This document shows positions 32,037 through 43,349 of a DNA stretch of 64,000 nucleotides, piece after piece. The translations under genes and the position numbers were made by a program. Every line of letters begins with the position of its first letter. Positions within the stretch are counted from its first letter, which is position 1. The notes below the pieces were generated by a model, which had not been told where the DNA came from, ran no database searches, and was given only the letters and a program-made list of their open reading frames with translations. This DNA comes from Catonia carolina (lineage: Eukaryota > Arthropoda > Insecta > Hemiptera > Achilidae), in NCBI GenBank assembly GCA_035578175.1, contig JAQMRL010000021.1:5424038-5488037 (forward strand), read 5' to 3'.

Positions 32037-32358
32037 ATTTTTTTTTTGAAATTCCTAATATGTGTACGTTGCAATCTGTTCAATTCAGAACAATAAGCAA
32101 CCCCATGACCCAATGAGATGAGGACGAAATGTAAATGAGGTGTAGTCTTGTACAGACCCAGGTAGACCATTCCTGAGAGAGTATGGTTAATTGAACCCCA
32201 ACCATCAAAGTACACCCACAACCACTGTCTAGTATTCAATTCCGTATAAAAGTAACTACCTTTACTAGGATTTGAACCAGGAACCTTCGTCTCCGAAAAT
32301 CAGCTGTTAAACAGCTGATTTTGGCGACGACTTTACCTCTAGACCAACCCGGTGGGTT
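32037..32358 (-). mobile_element. SINE C, full-length minus copy
   Basis: Tail ATTAGGAATTTCAAAAAA at the left, and palindrome, B box (GGTTCAAATCC) and A box (TGGTCTAGAGG) toward 32345 on the minus strand. It lacks ~15 bp in the body present in other copies. Confidence 0.9.
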
Positions 32359-32418
32359 GGTATTTAGTTTTACGGACAAAAATAATAACGAATAAATAAA
32401 TAAATTTATTTATAAAAA

Positions 32419-33376
32419 TCTGGTGTGAAACATTCACACAACTTTCTCTTGCCAATGCAAATAATTAACAGTAAACCTAACAATAGTAATAAAACATTAG
32501 AAATAAACAAAACACTAACCTCAACAAACATAACCTAATTTTAATCATATATGAAAGATGTAAAATGAAAATCAACGTCAGTTTGGCTTAAACATACGAA
32601 AAATCACTCTTTCACGCTAATTTTTTTTTTTTGTTTAACGTCCGACTGTTCTGCAATTACTGTTAATGCAGACGGTGAATGATGAAATGATTTTTTGTAA
32701 CGTATGAAAAAATGCCGTGCCTGAATGGGATTCGAACCCTAGACCGCATGATGAGTGGCGAGCACGTTACCAACTTCGCCAATGCGGCCGGCTTTCACGC
32801 TAAACTAGGCTCTGGAGAGAAAAGTACTTTAAATAAAAGTTGTAGATCTCTTAATTTCTATAAATTTAATTAGAGACACTTTTGTCGTAAAATGCATACT
32901 AAGGCCGAAATCTTTAAAAAATCGATTTTTCACACGTTTTCGTGAGAAAAAATTAGAAAATCGCTAATTAATGCTAAACTAAGCGTTATACAAAAAAATG
33001 TTTGAAATAAACGTTGTAGAATTTTAAATTCTCTACAACTTTTATTATATACATTTTTGCGCTAAATTGCATATTAAAGCTGTAATCTTAAAAAAACTAT
33101 GTTTTTACTTGAAAACAGCCTCACCTAGAATTTCAGCAAACATGGCGCCTACCCTATCTTGTAGAGCATAAAACATTTAGTAAACCAGGCGATTTTTAAA
33201 AAAAATCGTAGGACCAGTTTTTGAGAAAATCGCAAAAATAGTGAAAACATACACGAATAAACTACTACTTCCGGTTGACCGATTTTGATGAAAATGTTCG
33301 TGTCGGGTGCGGTAGTGGTATGTAACTTTAGTTTCAAGTTTCAAGATCGTACGATGTTCCGTTCTTGAGATATTTT

Positions 33377-33421
<45 letters not shown>

Positions 33422-33605
33422 CACACACACACGCACACACACACACACACCAACACACATACACACACACAGACCAATCGCTAAAAACATGTTTTTTGGG
33501 TTCAGGGGGTCTGAAAACATATAGATCCGGTGAAAACTCGATTTCGAAAAATCGACATGAAAACAATACTTTCCTTCCTATATATTCATATAGGCAAGAG
33601 AAAGT
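32419..33605 (+). mobile_element. Repeat A, plus copy with SINE E inserted
   Basis: Complete apart from the SINE. It starts TCTGGTGTGAAACATTCACA and ends GGCAAGAGAAAGTA. The long (CA)n tract is at 33377-33470. It is immediately followed, after AAAAA, by another repeat A 5' end. Confidence 0.9.
32621..32791 (-). mobile_element. SINE E (tRNA-derived), minus orientation
   Basis: On the minus strand it begins with a tRNA-like head with A box TGGCGAAGTTGG (32770-32781) and B box GGTTCGAATCC (32728-32738), and ends in an A run (T run at 32621-32631). An exact 12-bp target duplication, CTTTCACGCTAA, flanks it (32609-32620 and 32792-32803). It inserted into repeat A, so it is younger than that copy. 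Confidence 0.92.
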
Positions 33606-33610
33606 AAAAA

Positions 33611-33852
33611 TCTGGTGTGAAACACTCACACAACTTTCTCTTGCCAATGCAAATAATTAACAATAAACCTAACATTAGTAATAAAACATTAGAAATAAAC
33701 AAAACACTAACCTCAACAAACATAACCTAATTTTAATCATATATGAAAGATTTAAAATGAAATTCAATGTCAGTTTGGCTTAAACATACGGAAAATCACT
33801 CTTTCACGCTAAACTAGGCTCTGGAGAGAAAAATGCTTAAAATAAAAGCATT
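33611..33852 (+). mobile_element. Repeat A 5' fragment in tandem with the preceding copy
   Basis: Starts TCTGGTGTGAAACACTCACAC five A bases after the end of the previous copy and breaks off after AGAGAAAAATGCTTAAAATA. It shares variants with the copy before it (ATAACCTAATTTTAATCATA, TTTGGCTTAAACATACG). Confidence 0.85.
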
Positions 33853-33861
33853 AGTTCGTCT

Positions 33862-34471
33862 GATACCTATAGTAAAGGTAGTTTCTTTTATACGGATTTG
33901 AATGGTAGACAGTGGTTGTGGGTGTACTTTAATGGTTGGGGTTCGATTAACTATACTCTGTGAGTGTGTCTGTAGAAGACTACGCCTTATTTACACGTCA
34001 GCCTCACCTAATTAAGTCATAGGGGTGTTTATTGTTGTTGTTTAGGTGATCAGCCTGTAGGCTGGTTTGAACCTGTAGAGGTTTTACTTAGTAAAACGAG
34101 GAGTGAGGTGGTTTACCATTGCCACAACTCACTGAATAGAAAAGTACGCTTATCAGCATGCCGGGCTCTCTGGAAAGAATGTATTTTCCAGTCTGCAAAT
34201 GACACCTTCACTTCATTCACCACAGGGTCTGGCTGTATAATGAAATTCATTACTTTCAGAGGAGATAACTCTGATTAGTGTCTTTTACACCTCTACCTCT
34301 TCTGTTCTTAAATGATTCAGTCATTAAATTGGCTGACCATGTGATAAGAAACAGAACTATTTATTTTAGCCCAGCAACGAACAGATTGAGTGTAAATAAT
34401 TTGACACTCCGCCTGGGTTGCTTATTGTACGTAATTGAAAAGATTGAAACGTGCACATATTAGGGATAAAA
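33862..34471 (+). mobile_element. SINE C body interrupted by a minus-strand repeat B
   Basis: SINE C body at 33862-34032 and 34413-34471 (ending ATATTAGGGATAAAAAAAC). Repeat B lies between them (34033-34412) on the minus strand, lacking its terminal ~15 bp. The flanking strings GGGTGTTTATTGT and GGGTTGCTTATTGT are probably the target duplication. The SINE head with its pol III boxes is missing. Confidence 0.8.
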
Positions 34472-34542
34472 AAACTAGGATCAGAACCAAGATATCTACT
34501 TGTTCAAAAATCAGGTGTTAAACAGCTGATATTTTCTTATAA

Positions 34543-34935
34543 TGTTGTTTAGGTGATCAGCCGAAAGGCTGGTTTGAACCTCTAGAGGTTTTACTAAGTA
34601 AAACGAGGAGTGAGGTGGTTTACCATTGCCACAACTCAGTGAGTGGAAAAGTAAGTTTATCAGCACGCCGGGCCCTCTGAAAAGCATCTACTTTCCACTC
34701 TGCAAATGACACCTTTCACTTCATTCACCACAGGGTCCAACTGTATAATGAAATTCATTACTTTCAGAGGAGATAACTCTGATTAGTGTCTTTTACACCT
34801 CTACCTCTTCTGTTCTTAAATGATTCAGTCATTTAATTGGGTGACCATTTGATAATAAACAGAACTATTTATTTTAGCCCTGCAACGAACAGAGTGAGTT
34901 AAATAATTTGACACTTCACCTGTCTGTTATGGGCA
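34543..34935 (-). mobile_element. Repeat B, full-length minus copy
   Basis: From TTGTTTAGGTGATCAGCCG to CACCTGTCTGTTATGGGCA. Just upstream, GTGTTAAACAGCTGATATT (34513-34533) is a scrap of a SINE C head. Confidence 0.8.
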
Positions 34936-35517
34936 GAATATCTTATATAAAACAAGAGAAAGCAAAAATTACAAAGAAATCACGGATTAAGAAAATTTTA
35001 CTAATAGCATAATAAAATTACGTTCTTTGTACCAATATTACTAAACTAATTTGAAAGATAAAATCTAAATAATTTGAATAGTATATACTGTAAAAGTTAT
35101 TTTGAAAAACTATGTAAGACAATTGTTTTAAAAATAAAATTATATTGTGTAACAAAATTACCATAAAAGTAAAATGAAATACTAATAAAAGTAATAAATT
35201 TTACTATTACTATTAATAAACCAATCTAATGGTGTATAATAATAATAATAATAATAATAAGACAATAATAAATAATTACAATAATTTATAATAAGTCAAG
35301 GTCATTACACCTTTAACTGGATGACCTTGTTAAACAACCATTTCTAGCCATGTAATTTAATAAACTGTTGAAACAGCTGCTATGTAATCAACTACGATAC
35401 AGTTATTTTCATGACACCTAGCATACGTACGAGAAGGTTCACTCCGATATGACGTCACATAGGTAGCTTTACTTTCTCTCACCGACCACCTCATTTACCA
35501 TTCATTTACAACAAAAA
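34936..35517. other. Unassigned AT-rich sequence with (AAT)n
   Basis: A (AAT)n microsatellite lies at about 35238-35262. No gene seen. Confidence 0.45.
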
Positions 35518-36295
35518 TCTGGTGTGAAACACTCACACGATTTTCTCTTGCGAATTCAAATAATTTTAACAATCCTAACATTTGAAATAAAGTGCCCATA
35601 ACAGACAGGTGGAGTGTCAAATTATTTACACTCAATCTGTTAGTTGCAGGGCTAAAATAAATAGTTGTGTTTCTTATCACATGGTCAGCCAATTAAATGA
35701 CTGAATCATTTAAGAACAGAAGAGATAGAGGTGTACTGTGACACTAATCACAGTTATCTACTCTGAAAGTAATGAATTTAATTGTACAGCCAGACCCTGT
35801 TGTGAATGAAGTGAAGGTGTCATTTACAGAGTGGAAAATATGTGCTTTTCAGAGGGCCCGGCATGCTGATAAGCGTACTTTTCCACTCAGTGAAGAAGGC
35901 AATGGTAAACCACCTCACTCCACGTTTTACTTAGTAAAACCTTTAGAGGTTCAAACCAGCCTTTCGGCTGTTAACCTAAACAACAACATGTGTACGTTGC
36001 AATCTGTTCAATTGAGAACAATAAGCGACCCCATGACCCAATAAGATGAGGATGATATGTATGACGTGTAAATGAGGTGTAGTCTTGTACAGACTCAGGC
36101 CGACCATTCCTGAGAGAGTATGGTTAATTGAACCCCAACCATCAAAGTACACCGGTAACCACTGCCTAGCATTCAAATCCGTATAAAAGTAACTACCTTT
36201 ACTAGGATTTGAACCAGGAACCTTCGTCTCCGAAAATCAGCTGTTAAACAGCTGATGTTGGCGACGACTTTACCTCTAGACCAACCCGGTGGGTT
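35518..36295. mobile_element. Composite: repeat A 5' end, repeat B (plus), SINE C (minus)
   Basis: 35518-35591 is the first ~74 bp of repeat A. 35593-35988 is full-length repeat B in plus orientation. 35989-36295 is SINE C in minus orientation, its palindrome slightly changed (AACAGCTGATGTTGG). The three abut without spacer. The same TTTATTTACAACAAAAA host string stands before this repeat A start and before the next (36303-36317). Confidence 0.8.
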
Positions 36296-36317
36296 AACCA
36301 TTTATTTACAACAAAAA

Positions 36318-37283
36318 TCTGGCGTGAAACACTTACACGACTTTATCTTGCCAATGCAAATAATTAACAATAAACCTAACATTAGAAGTAGTAAAACATT
36401 AGAAATGAACAAAACTAACCTCAAAAACATAACCTTATTTTAATCATGAGTGAATGACGCAAAATGGCAATCGAACTCAGTTTGGCTTAAAAATACGGAA
36501 AATCACGCTTTCACGCTAAACTAGGCTCTGTAGAGAAAAATGCTTTAAATAAAAGTTGTAGATCTTTTAATTTTCTATAAATTTAATTATATCCACTTTT
36601 GTCGTAAAATGCATATACTAAGACCGAAATGTTAAAAAAATCGATTTTTCTCACGTTTTCGTGAGAAAAAAAAACAGAAAATCAAAAATTACCGCTAAAC
36701 TAAGCGTTTTACAAAAAAATGTTTGAAACAGAAGTTGTAGGTTTTTAAATTCTCTACAACTTTTATTATATAAGTTTTTGCGCTAAAATTTATATTAAAG
36801 CCGTAATCTTAAAAAAACAACGTTTTTACGTGAAAACAGCCTCACCGAGAATTTCAGCAAACATGGCGCCTACCCTATCTTGTAGAGAATAAAAAATTGA
36901 GTAAAATAGGCGATTTTAAAAAAAATCGTAGGACCAGTTTTTAAGAAAATCGCAAAAAACTGAAAAATTATACGAATAAACTACTACTTCCGGTTGACCG
37001 ATTTTGATGAAAATGTTCGTGTCGCGTCCGGTAGTGGTATGTAACTTAAGTTTCAAGTTTCAAGTTCGTACGATGTTCCGTTCTTGAGATATTTTGTTCA
37101 CACACAGACACACACACAGACACACACATACACAGACACGCACACACAGACCAATCGCAAAAAACATGTTTTTTGGGTTCAGGGGGTCTGAAAACGTATA
37201 GATCCGGTGAAAACTCGATTTCGAAAAATCGACATGAAAACAATACTTTCCTTCCTATATATTCATATAGGCAAGAGAAAGTA
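36318..37283 (+). mobile_element. Repeat A, full-length plus copy
   Basis: Starts TCTGGCGTGAAACACTTACA and ends with the hairpin and GGCAAGAGAAAGTA. The (CA)n tract at 37099-37149 is broken by CAGACA units. Confidence 0.88.
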
Positions 37284-37286
37284 AAA

Positions 37287-37989
37287 ATTGCTTATAGCAG
37301 CCTATCATGGTTTAATTTTATCTCATATCAGGTATGCCATATTAGTATAGGGTAATTCATACCCCATGAATTAACATGGAAAGAGTTTTTAAAATACAGA
37401 AAAAAGCTGTTAGGTGTATGATGGGAGTCAACCACCTTACCTCATGCAGATCACTATTTAAAGAGCTGCAATTGCTCACAGTTCCTTCTTTATACATTTT
37501 TGAAGTGATAATGTACGCAAAGAAAGATACTTTTTTACAGAATTTAGATGTTCACAACCACTACACAAGAAACAGAATCGATTATTATGTTGCTAATCAC
37601 AACACTAAATTGTTTGAACAAAAACCAACTTATGCAGGTAGAAAATACATCAATAAATTGCCACAAGGTTTAAAAAGTTGTGACAATTTAAGTCATTTTA
37701 AATAAAAGCTAAAACAATATATGATTGATGAAACATTTTACAGTGTGCACGAATTCCTTTCTAAATAGTTTTTGGTTGATAAGTATTTAATTTATAATTA
37801 AACAAATATTGTGTACTATTTGATTCAATGGGGTCCATGACAAGCCTACTGAAGTAAGCAGTGGCAAAAACAATTTTCTGGGGGTAAGTGATGAATTTAT
37901 CATTGGTGATAAACTTTGAGTTTATCAGTTTTATCTTGACATGTCCTATACTCCCACAAGGAGTCTCCTGGATGCAAGTAGAAAAAAAA
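37287..37989 (+). pseudogene. Jockey-like LINE, ORF2 C-terminus and 3' UTR
   Basis: Starts in frame with LIAAYHGLILSHIRYAILV, has a stop, then from 37376 gives ERVFKIQKKAVRCMMGVN, LLTVPSLYIFEVIMYAKK and NHYTRNRIDYYV, a stop at 37703-37705, and a final MIDETFYSVHEFLSK before TAG (37766-37768). A ~220-bp 3' UTR ends GACATGTCCTATACTCCCAC, a hairpin and an A run (37980-37990). It is the same family as 43350-44245. The RT domain is missing and it is inactive. Confidence 0.85.
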
Positions 37990-38020
37990 ATTTACCATTC
38001 ATTTACTCGTATAACAAAAA

Positions 38021-38082
38021 TCTGGTGTGAAACACTCACACGACTTTCTCTTGCCAATGCAAATAATGATCAATATAACCTA
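38021..38082 (+). mobile_element. Repeat A 5'-end fragment
   Basis: The first ~62 bp of repeat A (TCTGGTGTGAAACACTCACAC to CAATATAACCTAACATAG), then a switch to LINE sequence. Confidence 0.8.
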
Positions 38083-38210
38083 ACATAGTCTGTAGTTCTA
38101 TTTCAGAATGTATTAATGTTAACAGTTAATGGGAAAAAGTGTCAGTAATTAACAATTCAAAAACAAACACAATGTAAGAGAAAACAAAGAAGTGGATGTC
38201 TTCATACAAA
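38083..38210 (+). pseudogene. Jockey-like LINE fragment upstream of the 37287 piece in the gene
   Basis: MLTVNGKKCQ and, after small changes, EVDVF match the minus-strand frame at 43790-44206 that precedes LLMAAYRGLILSHIRYG. Here that part lies downstream of the C-terminal half, so the order is permuted. Confidence 0.7.
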
Positions 38211-39163
38211 AAAATCTGTCGTGAAACACTCAAACAACTTTCTCTTGCCAATGCAAATAATGACCCAACATAACCTAACATTAGTAATAAAATATTAGAA
38301 ATAAACAAAAAACTAACCTCAATAAACATAACCTTATTTTAATCTTGAGTGAAAGACGCAAAATGAAAATCGACCTGTTTGGCTTAAAAATACGGAAAAT
38401 CACTCTTTCACGCTAAACTAGGTTCTGTAGAGAAAAATGTTTAATTAAAAGTTGTAGATCTTTTAATTTTCTATAAATTTGATTATTTATACAATTTTGT
38501 CGTAAAATGCATACTAAGGCCGAAATCTTTAAAAAAAAATAGATTTTCATACGTTTTCGTGAGAAAAAAAACAGAAAATTGTTAATTACCGCTAAACTAA
38601 GCGTTATACAAAAAATGTTTGAAATAAAAGTTGTGGTTTTTAAATTCTCTATAACTTTAAATATAAACATTTTTGCGGTAAAATTCATAATAAAGCCGCA
38701 ATCTTAAAAAATCAATTTTTTTTACGTAAAAACACCCTCACCAAGAATTTCAGCAAACATGGCGCCTACCCTATCTTGTAGAGCATAAAAAATTGAGTAA
38801 ACCAGGCGATTTTTAAAAAAAATCGTAGGACCAGTTTTTGAGAAAATCGCAAAAAAGTGAAAAATTAAACGTATAAACTACTTCCGGTTGACCAATTTTG
38901 ATGAGAATGTTTCATAAAAAGGGAGCGGTGTTTAACTTAAGTTTCAAGTTTGTATGATGTTCCGCTCTTCAGGTATTCTGTTCATACACACACACACTCA
39001 CACACTCACAGATACACACACAGACCAATCGCTGAAAACATGTTGTTGTGTGGGTTGATGGGGTCTGTTTAGGTGTATATTCGGGTAAAGAGTGTACAGT
39101 AGAGTACCGATTTTCCGTGGATCGTTTAACCGGGGTTTGGATTAACCGTGCGATCACTAGAAA

Positions 39164-39320
39164 TTTTTTTTTCTTTTTGGTTTAACGTCCGACTGTTTTG
39201 CTAATTGCTGCTAATGCAAACGGTGAAGGATGAAATGAATTTTTTGCAACGTATGAAAATGCCCGAGTGGGATTCGAACCCAAGACCGCGTGATGAGAGG
39301 TGAGCATGTAACCAGCTCCT
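39164..39320 (-). mobile_element. SINE E, minus copy
   Basis: Shares GGTTTAACGTCCGACTGTTT and the B box GGTTCGAATCC (plus strand GGGATTCGAACCCAAGACC near 39268). The A-box end is degraded or replaced. Confidence 0.75.
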
Positions 39321-39332
39321 AAAATAAGTTGC

Positions 39333-39494
39333 AAAGAAGCTTTAACCGGTGCCGAAACATTACTAACTTTCATGGAAAATCAGGATGACACAGATTACGT
39401 GCACATTTTACATATTCGTGGTTATATAAGAAAAATAAAAGAAAAAATATTGCGGCATAAAATGAAACAAAGTAAAATAACAGATTTTTTGTGA
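39333..39494 (+). pseudogene. Tigger/pogo transposase C-terminal tail
   Basis: 53 codons contain EALTGAETLLTFMENQDD, YVHILHIRGYIRKIKEK and a final KQSKITDFL before TGA (39492-39494). Tigger/pogo transposases typically end in an acidic and basic stretch followed by K.(T/S)ITDFF, so the match is good. All catalytic regions are gone. Confidence 0.75.
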
Positions 39495-39797
39495 TTTTTT
39501 TGGTACGTAGTTTAAGGTAAGACTTATATAAATTTATGTAGTAAATATTTTTATTTCAATACAATTTGTTTATTTATTTCCGATATCCGATAGTATTAAC
39601 ATGTATTAATCAGTAGAATAAAACATACGCGTAATTGATGGTTTTGTTTATGACGTAAGTGGTCTCGACCGAATTGGGTTGTATTATCCGTGTTTTCCGG
39701 TTATCCGGTATAGTTATCCCCCCCAATTACCACGGATAATCGGTATTATACTGTATTTGTTAAAATCGACATGAAAACAATACTTTCCAAGAGAAAT

Positions 39798-40157
39798 TAA
39801 AAAGGGTTAAGAAATTATCATTTATGTTATAATTTATAAATTGAACGGTTGGCAAGATGCATTACAAGAATTTCTTTGCAAATCAAGAACTTTTATTTTA
39901 AAGTTTTAGCCAATTCATTTTATGTTAAGTTTCAGCCGGTATCTTTTATGTAGCGAGTAATGTTCTTCGCAAGTTAGTATAAGAAAGTATATTTTCTAAT
40001 TAAAATTTTACCCGCGTAAATGTTGTGGATCGTACTACTATAAACAACTAGCCAATTTTTTAACGATGATTAAGAAATTAAATAAATTGAAAGTACTACG
40101 CTACTGAAAAATTGCACCACGTACTTATAAATTTACTAGTATTTATTAATTACAATT
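39798..40157. other. Unassigned AT-rich spacer
   Basis: No gene or known repeat recognised. Confidence 0.4.
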
Positions 40158-40325
40158 TGAATTCTAAACCGTGGTTGTTGGTGTACTTTGATGGTTGGGG
40201 TTCAATTAACCATACTCTCTCAGGAGTGGTCGACCTGGGTCTGTACAAGACTACACCTCATTTGCGCGTCATACACATCATCCTCATCTCATTGGGTCAT
40301 GGAGTTGCTTATTTTTATTAATTGA
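40158..40325 (+). mobile_element. SINE C body fragment
   Basis: TACTTTGATGGTTGGGGTTC through TCATTGGGTCATGGAGTTGC. Head and tail are missing. Confidence 0.8.
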
Positions 40326-40330
40326 ATTTT

Positions 40331-40503
40331 TACTTTCTCTTGCCTATATGAATATATAGGAAGGAAAGTATTGTTTTCATGTCGATCACAACAAATACAC
40401 TCTTCACCAGATCTACACGTTTTCAGACCCCCTAAATCCAAAAAATATGTGTTTAGCGATTGGTCTGTGTGTGTGTGTGTGTGTATGTGTGTGTGTGTGT
40501 GTA

Positions 40504-40556
<53 letters not shown>

Positions 40557-41345
40557 GTGTGTGTGAACAGAATATCTCAAGAACGGAACATCGTACGAAC
40601 TTGAAACTTGAAACTTTAGTTACATACCACTACCGAACCCGACACGAACATTTTCATCAAAATCGGTTAACCGGAAGTAGTACCAGTTTATTCGTGTAAT
40701 TTTTCACTTTTTTGCGATTTTCTCAAAAACTGGTCCTACGATTATTTTTTAAATCGCCTGGTTTATTCAATGTTTTATTCTCTACAAGATAGGGTAGGCG
40801 TTATGTTTGCTGAAATTCTGAGTGACGCTGTTTTCACGTAAAAATATAGCTTTTTTAAGATTACGGCTTTAATATGCAATTTAGCGCAAAAATTTATATA
40901 ATAAAAAATGTAGAGAATTTAAAATTCTACAACTTTTATTTCAAAAATGTTTTTGTATAACGCTTAGTTTAGCGGTAATTAGCGATTTTCCGTTTTTTCT
41001 CACGAAAACGTGTGAAAAATTGATTTTTTTAAGATTTCGGCCTTAGTATGCATTTTATGACACAAGTGTATATAATTGAATTTATAGAAAATTAAAAGAT
41101 CTACAACTTTTATTTATAGCATTTTTCTCTCCAGAGCCTAGTTTAGCGTGAAAGAGTGATTTTCCGTATTTTTAAGGCAAACTGAGATCGATTTTCATTT
41201 TGCGTCTTTCATATATGATTAAAATTAGGTTATGTTTATTGAGGTTAGCTTTTTTGTCTATTTTTAATGTTTTATTACTAATGTTAGGATGATAGTTAAT
41301 TATTTTCGTTGGCAAAAGTAAGTTGTGTGAGTGTTTTACTCCATA
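40331..41345 (-). mobile_element. Repeat A, full-length minus copy
   Basis: Complete, with a long (TG)n at 40466-40564 broken by TGTATG and TGCGTG units. The 5' terminus is slightly degraded (GTTTTACTCCATATTTT). Confidence 0.88.
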
Positions 41346-41822
41346 TTTTTATGAAAAGTGAAGATATCATTTACTGTACTAAGATAAAAAGAGTGCGTGA
41401 AAGTAAAATAATTTGTGACAAATATTTACTTTGGTCTCCTCCTTTCAGATTACTAAACTGTGTTAAGGGAACGGAAGACAAGTAGCCTAATTTGTACATA
41501 TATGTCACATTAAAATTTCAACAAAAAATATTATAATCCATAAATTTATTTTACGCACGGAAATTATAAACATTTAATAGTTTTCTAAATAAAAAAAAAT
41601 CCAAGTTAATTGAATCTTTTTACTCGTATGTACATCGAAGTATGTTGTTTTACTTTCTCTTGCCCTATATGAATAAATAAGGGAAAAAGTATTGTTTTCA
41701 TGTCGATTTTTTGAAAACAAGTTTTCAATGGGAATACACTTTAGAAATCTCAAGATGGAAATATCGGATGAAGTTGAAACTTATAACTTAAGTTCGATAC
41801 CATAAGCGGGGTCATCAACGTA
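41346..41822. other. Unassigned sequence, then a diverged repeat A fragment
   Basis: 41346-41647 shows nothing recognisable. 41648-41822 is a diverged minus-strand repeat A 3' end (TTTACTTTCTCTTGCCCTAT ... AACTTAAGTTCGATACCATA) in which the (TG)n tract is absent. Confidence 0.6.
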
Positions 41823-41917
41823 AATATTAAAATAACGTCAGAGATATTGGACAGTCTTGTCGTACACCTTTATTTATTTTCATTTTCTCTGTTTATGTCA
41901 TTACTAGAAAAAAAAAA

Positions 41918-42916
41918 TCTGGTGTGAAACACTCACACAACTTTCTCTTGCCAATGCAAATAATTAACAATAAACCTAACATTAGTAATAAAATATTAGA
42001 AATAAACAAAAAACATAACCTAATTTTAATCATATATGAAAGACGCAAAATGAAAATCGATCTCAGTTTGCCTTAAAAATACGGGAAATCACTTTCACGC
42101 TAAACTACGCTCTGTAGAGAAAAATTCTTTAAATAGAATTTGTAGATCTATTAATTTTCTATAAATTTGATTATATACACTTTTGTCATAAAATGCATAC
42201 TAAGGCCGAAATCTTAAAAAAATCGATTTTCACACGTTTTCGTGAGAAAAAACAGAAAATTGCTAATTACCGCCAAACTAAGCGTTATACAAAAAAATGT
42301 TCAAAATAAAAGTTGTAGGATTTTAAATTGTCTACATTTTTTATTATGTAAATTTTTGCTTTATACTACATATTAAGCCGTAATTTAAAAAAAAAACACT
42401 TTTTTACGTAAAAACACCCTCACCAAGAATTTCAGCAAACATAACGCCTACCCTATCTTGTAGAGAATAAAAAATTGAGTAAACCAAGCGATTTTAAAAA
42501 AAAATCGTAGGACCAGTTTTTGAGAAAATTGAAAAAAAGTGAAAAATGACACGAATATACTACTACTTCCGGTTGACCGATTTTGACGAAAATGTTGGTG
42601 TTGGGTTCGGTAGTGGTATGTAACTTAAGTTTCAAGTTTCAAGTTCGTACGATGTTCCGTTATTGAGATATTCTGTTCACACACACACACATACACACAG
42701 ACACACAAACACAGACCAATCGCTAAGAACATGTTTGTGTGGGTTGAGGGGGTCTGTTTACGTGTAGATCCGGTGAAGAGTGTATTTGTTAAAATCGACA
42801 TGAAAACAATACTTTCCTTCTTATATATTCATATAGGCAAGAGAAAGTAAAAATAGATAATAAAAATGGTTCTTTTTTAACATTGGCAAGAGATAGTCAT
42901 GTGAGTGTTGCACATC
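41918..42916 (+). mobile_element. Repeat A, full-length plus copy, with a stray 5' end after it
   Basis: 41918-42849 is complete. GTGAAGAGTGTATTTGTTAA at 42775-42794 is the uninterrupted form of the site used by the Tigger insertion at 39097. After ~30 bp, 42881-42916 is an inverted 5'-terminal scrap (CATTGGCAAGAGATAGTCAT). Confidence 0.85.
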
Positions 42917-43349
42917 TTTTTTTTTTTTATCTTGGTGTACAATAATCCATCTGTCAATTTTATATATTATGATAGAAAAACATTCTGATTGAAAAGGATA
43001 CATTCATGTAATGTAAGGGAAGTACATTTTTAATATCTCATTAAAAGCACTTTACAATTAATTAACAAAGTGGGTGTGGCACAGTGAATAGCAGCTATAA
43101 ATAAAATAAAAAAAGTGAAAATAGTTTAATATAGCGTAAAAAATTAAATAATTAGATATTAATCATTCTAGCATTACAGCGCAAAGTGTAATTATAAATT
43201 TTTAGAGAAGAGTTATAAATTGTATTATGAACCAATTAAACAATTGTTATGGAGTATTTATATTATACTGTTCGCCAATTACGGCGGCATGTAGGGAGGG
43301 TAGCGAGACAGAGAGAGAATGTGTTGCGTCCGCCGTTCCCCTCAACTCA
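42917..43349. other. Unassigned sequence
   Basis: Mostly AT-rich with a mildly GC-richer patch at 43265-43345. No gene recognised. Confidence 0.4.

Larger units (their letters stand above)
39097..39753 (+). mobile_element. pogo/Tigger-type element, TA target, with SINE E inside
   Basis: Terminal inverted repeats CAGTAGAGTACCGATTTTCC and the complement of CAGTATAATACCGATTATCC are flanked by TA (39095-39096 and 39754-39755). A SINE E copy occupies about 39164-39320. The interior keeps the 3' end of a transposase gene. Confidence 0.88.
38215..39797 (+). mobile_element. Repeat A, plus copy containing a Tigger-type insertion
   Basis: Starts TCTGTCGTGAAACACTCAAA. Its sequence stops at GGTAAAGAGTG(TA) at 39096 and resumes at (TA)TTTGTTAAAATCGACATG after 39753, ending degenerately in ACTTTCCAAGAGAAATTAAA. 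Removing the insert restores a normal repeat A (compare 42776-42800). Confidence 0.85.

Noticed and set aside
32701..32791. Possible genuine tRNA gene (A and B boxes present)
   Set aside because: No cloverleaf closing arms. The unit ends in poly(A) and has a 12-bp target duplication, so it is a SINE.
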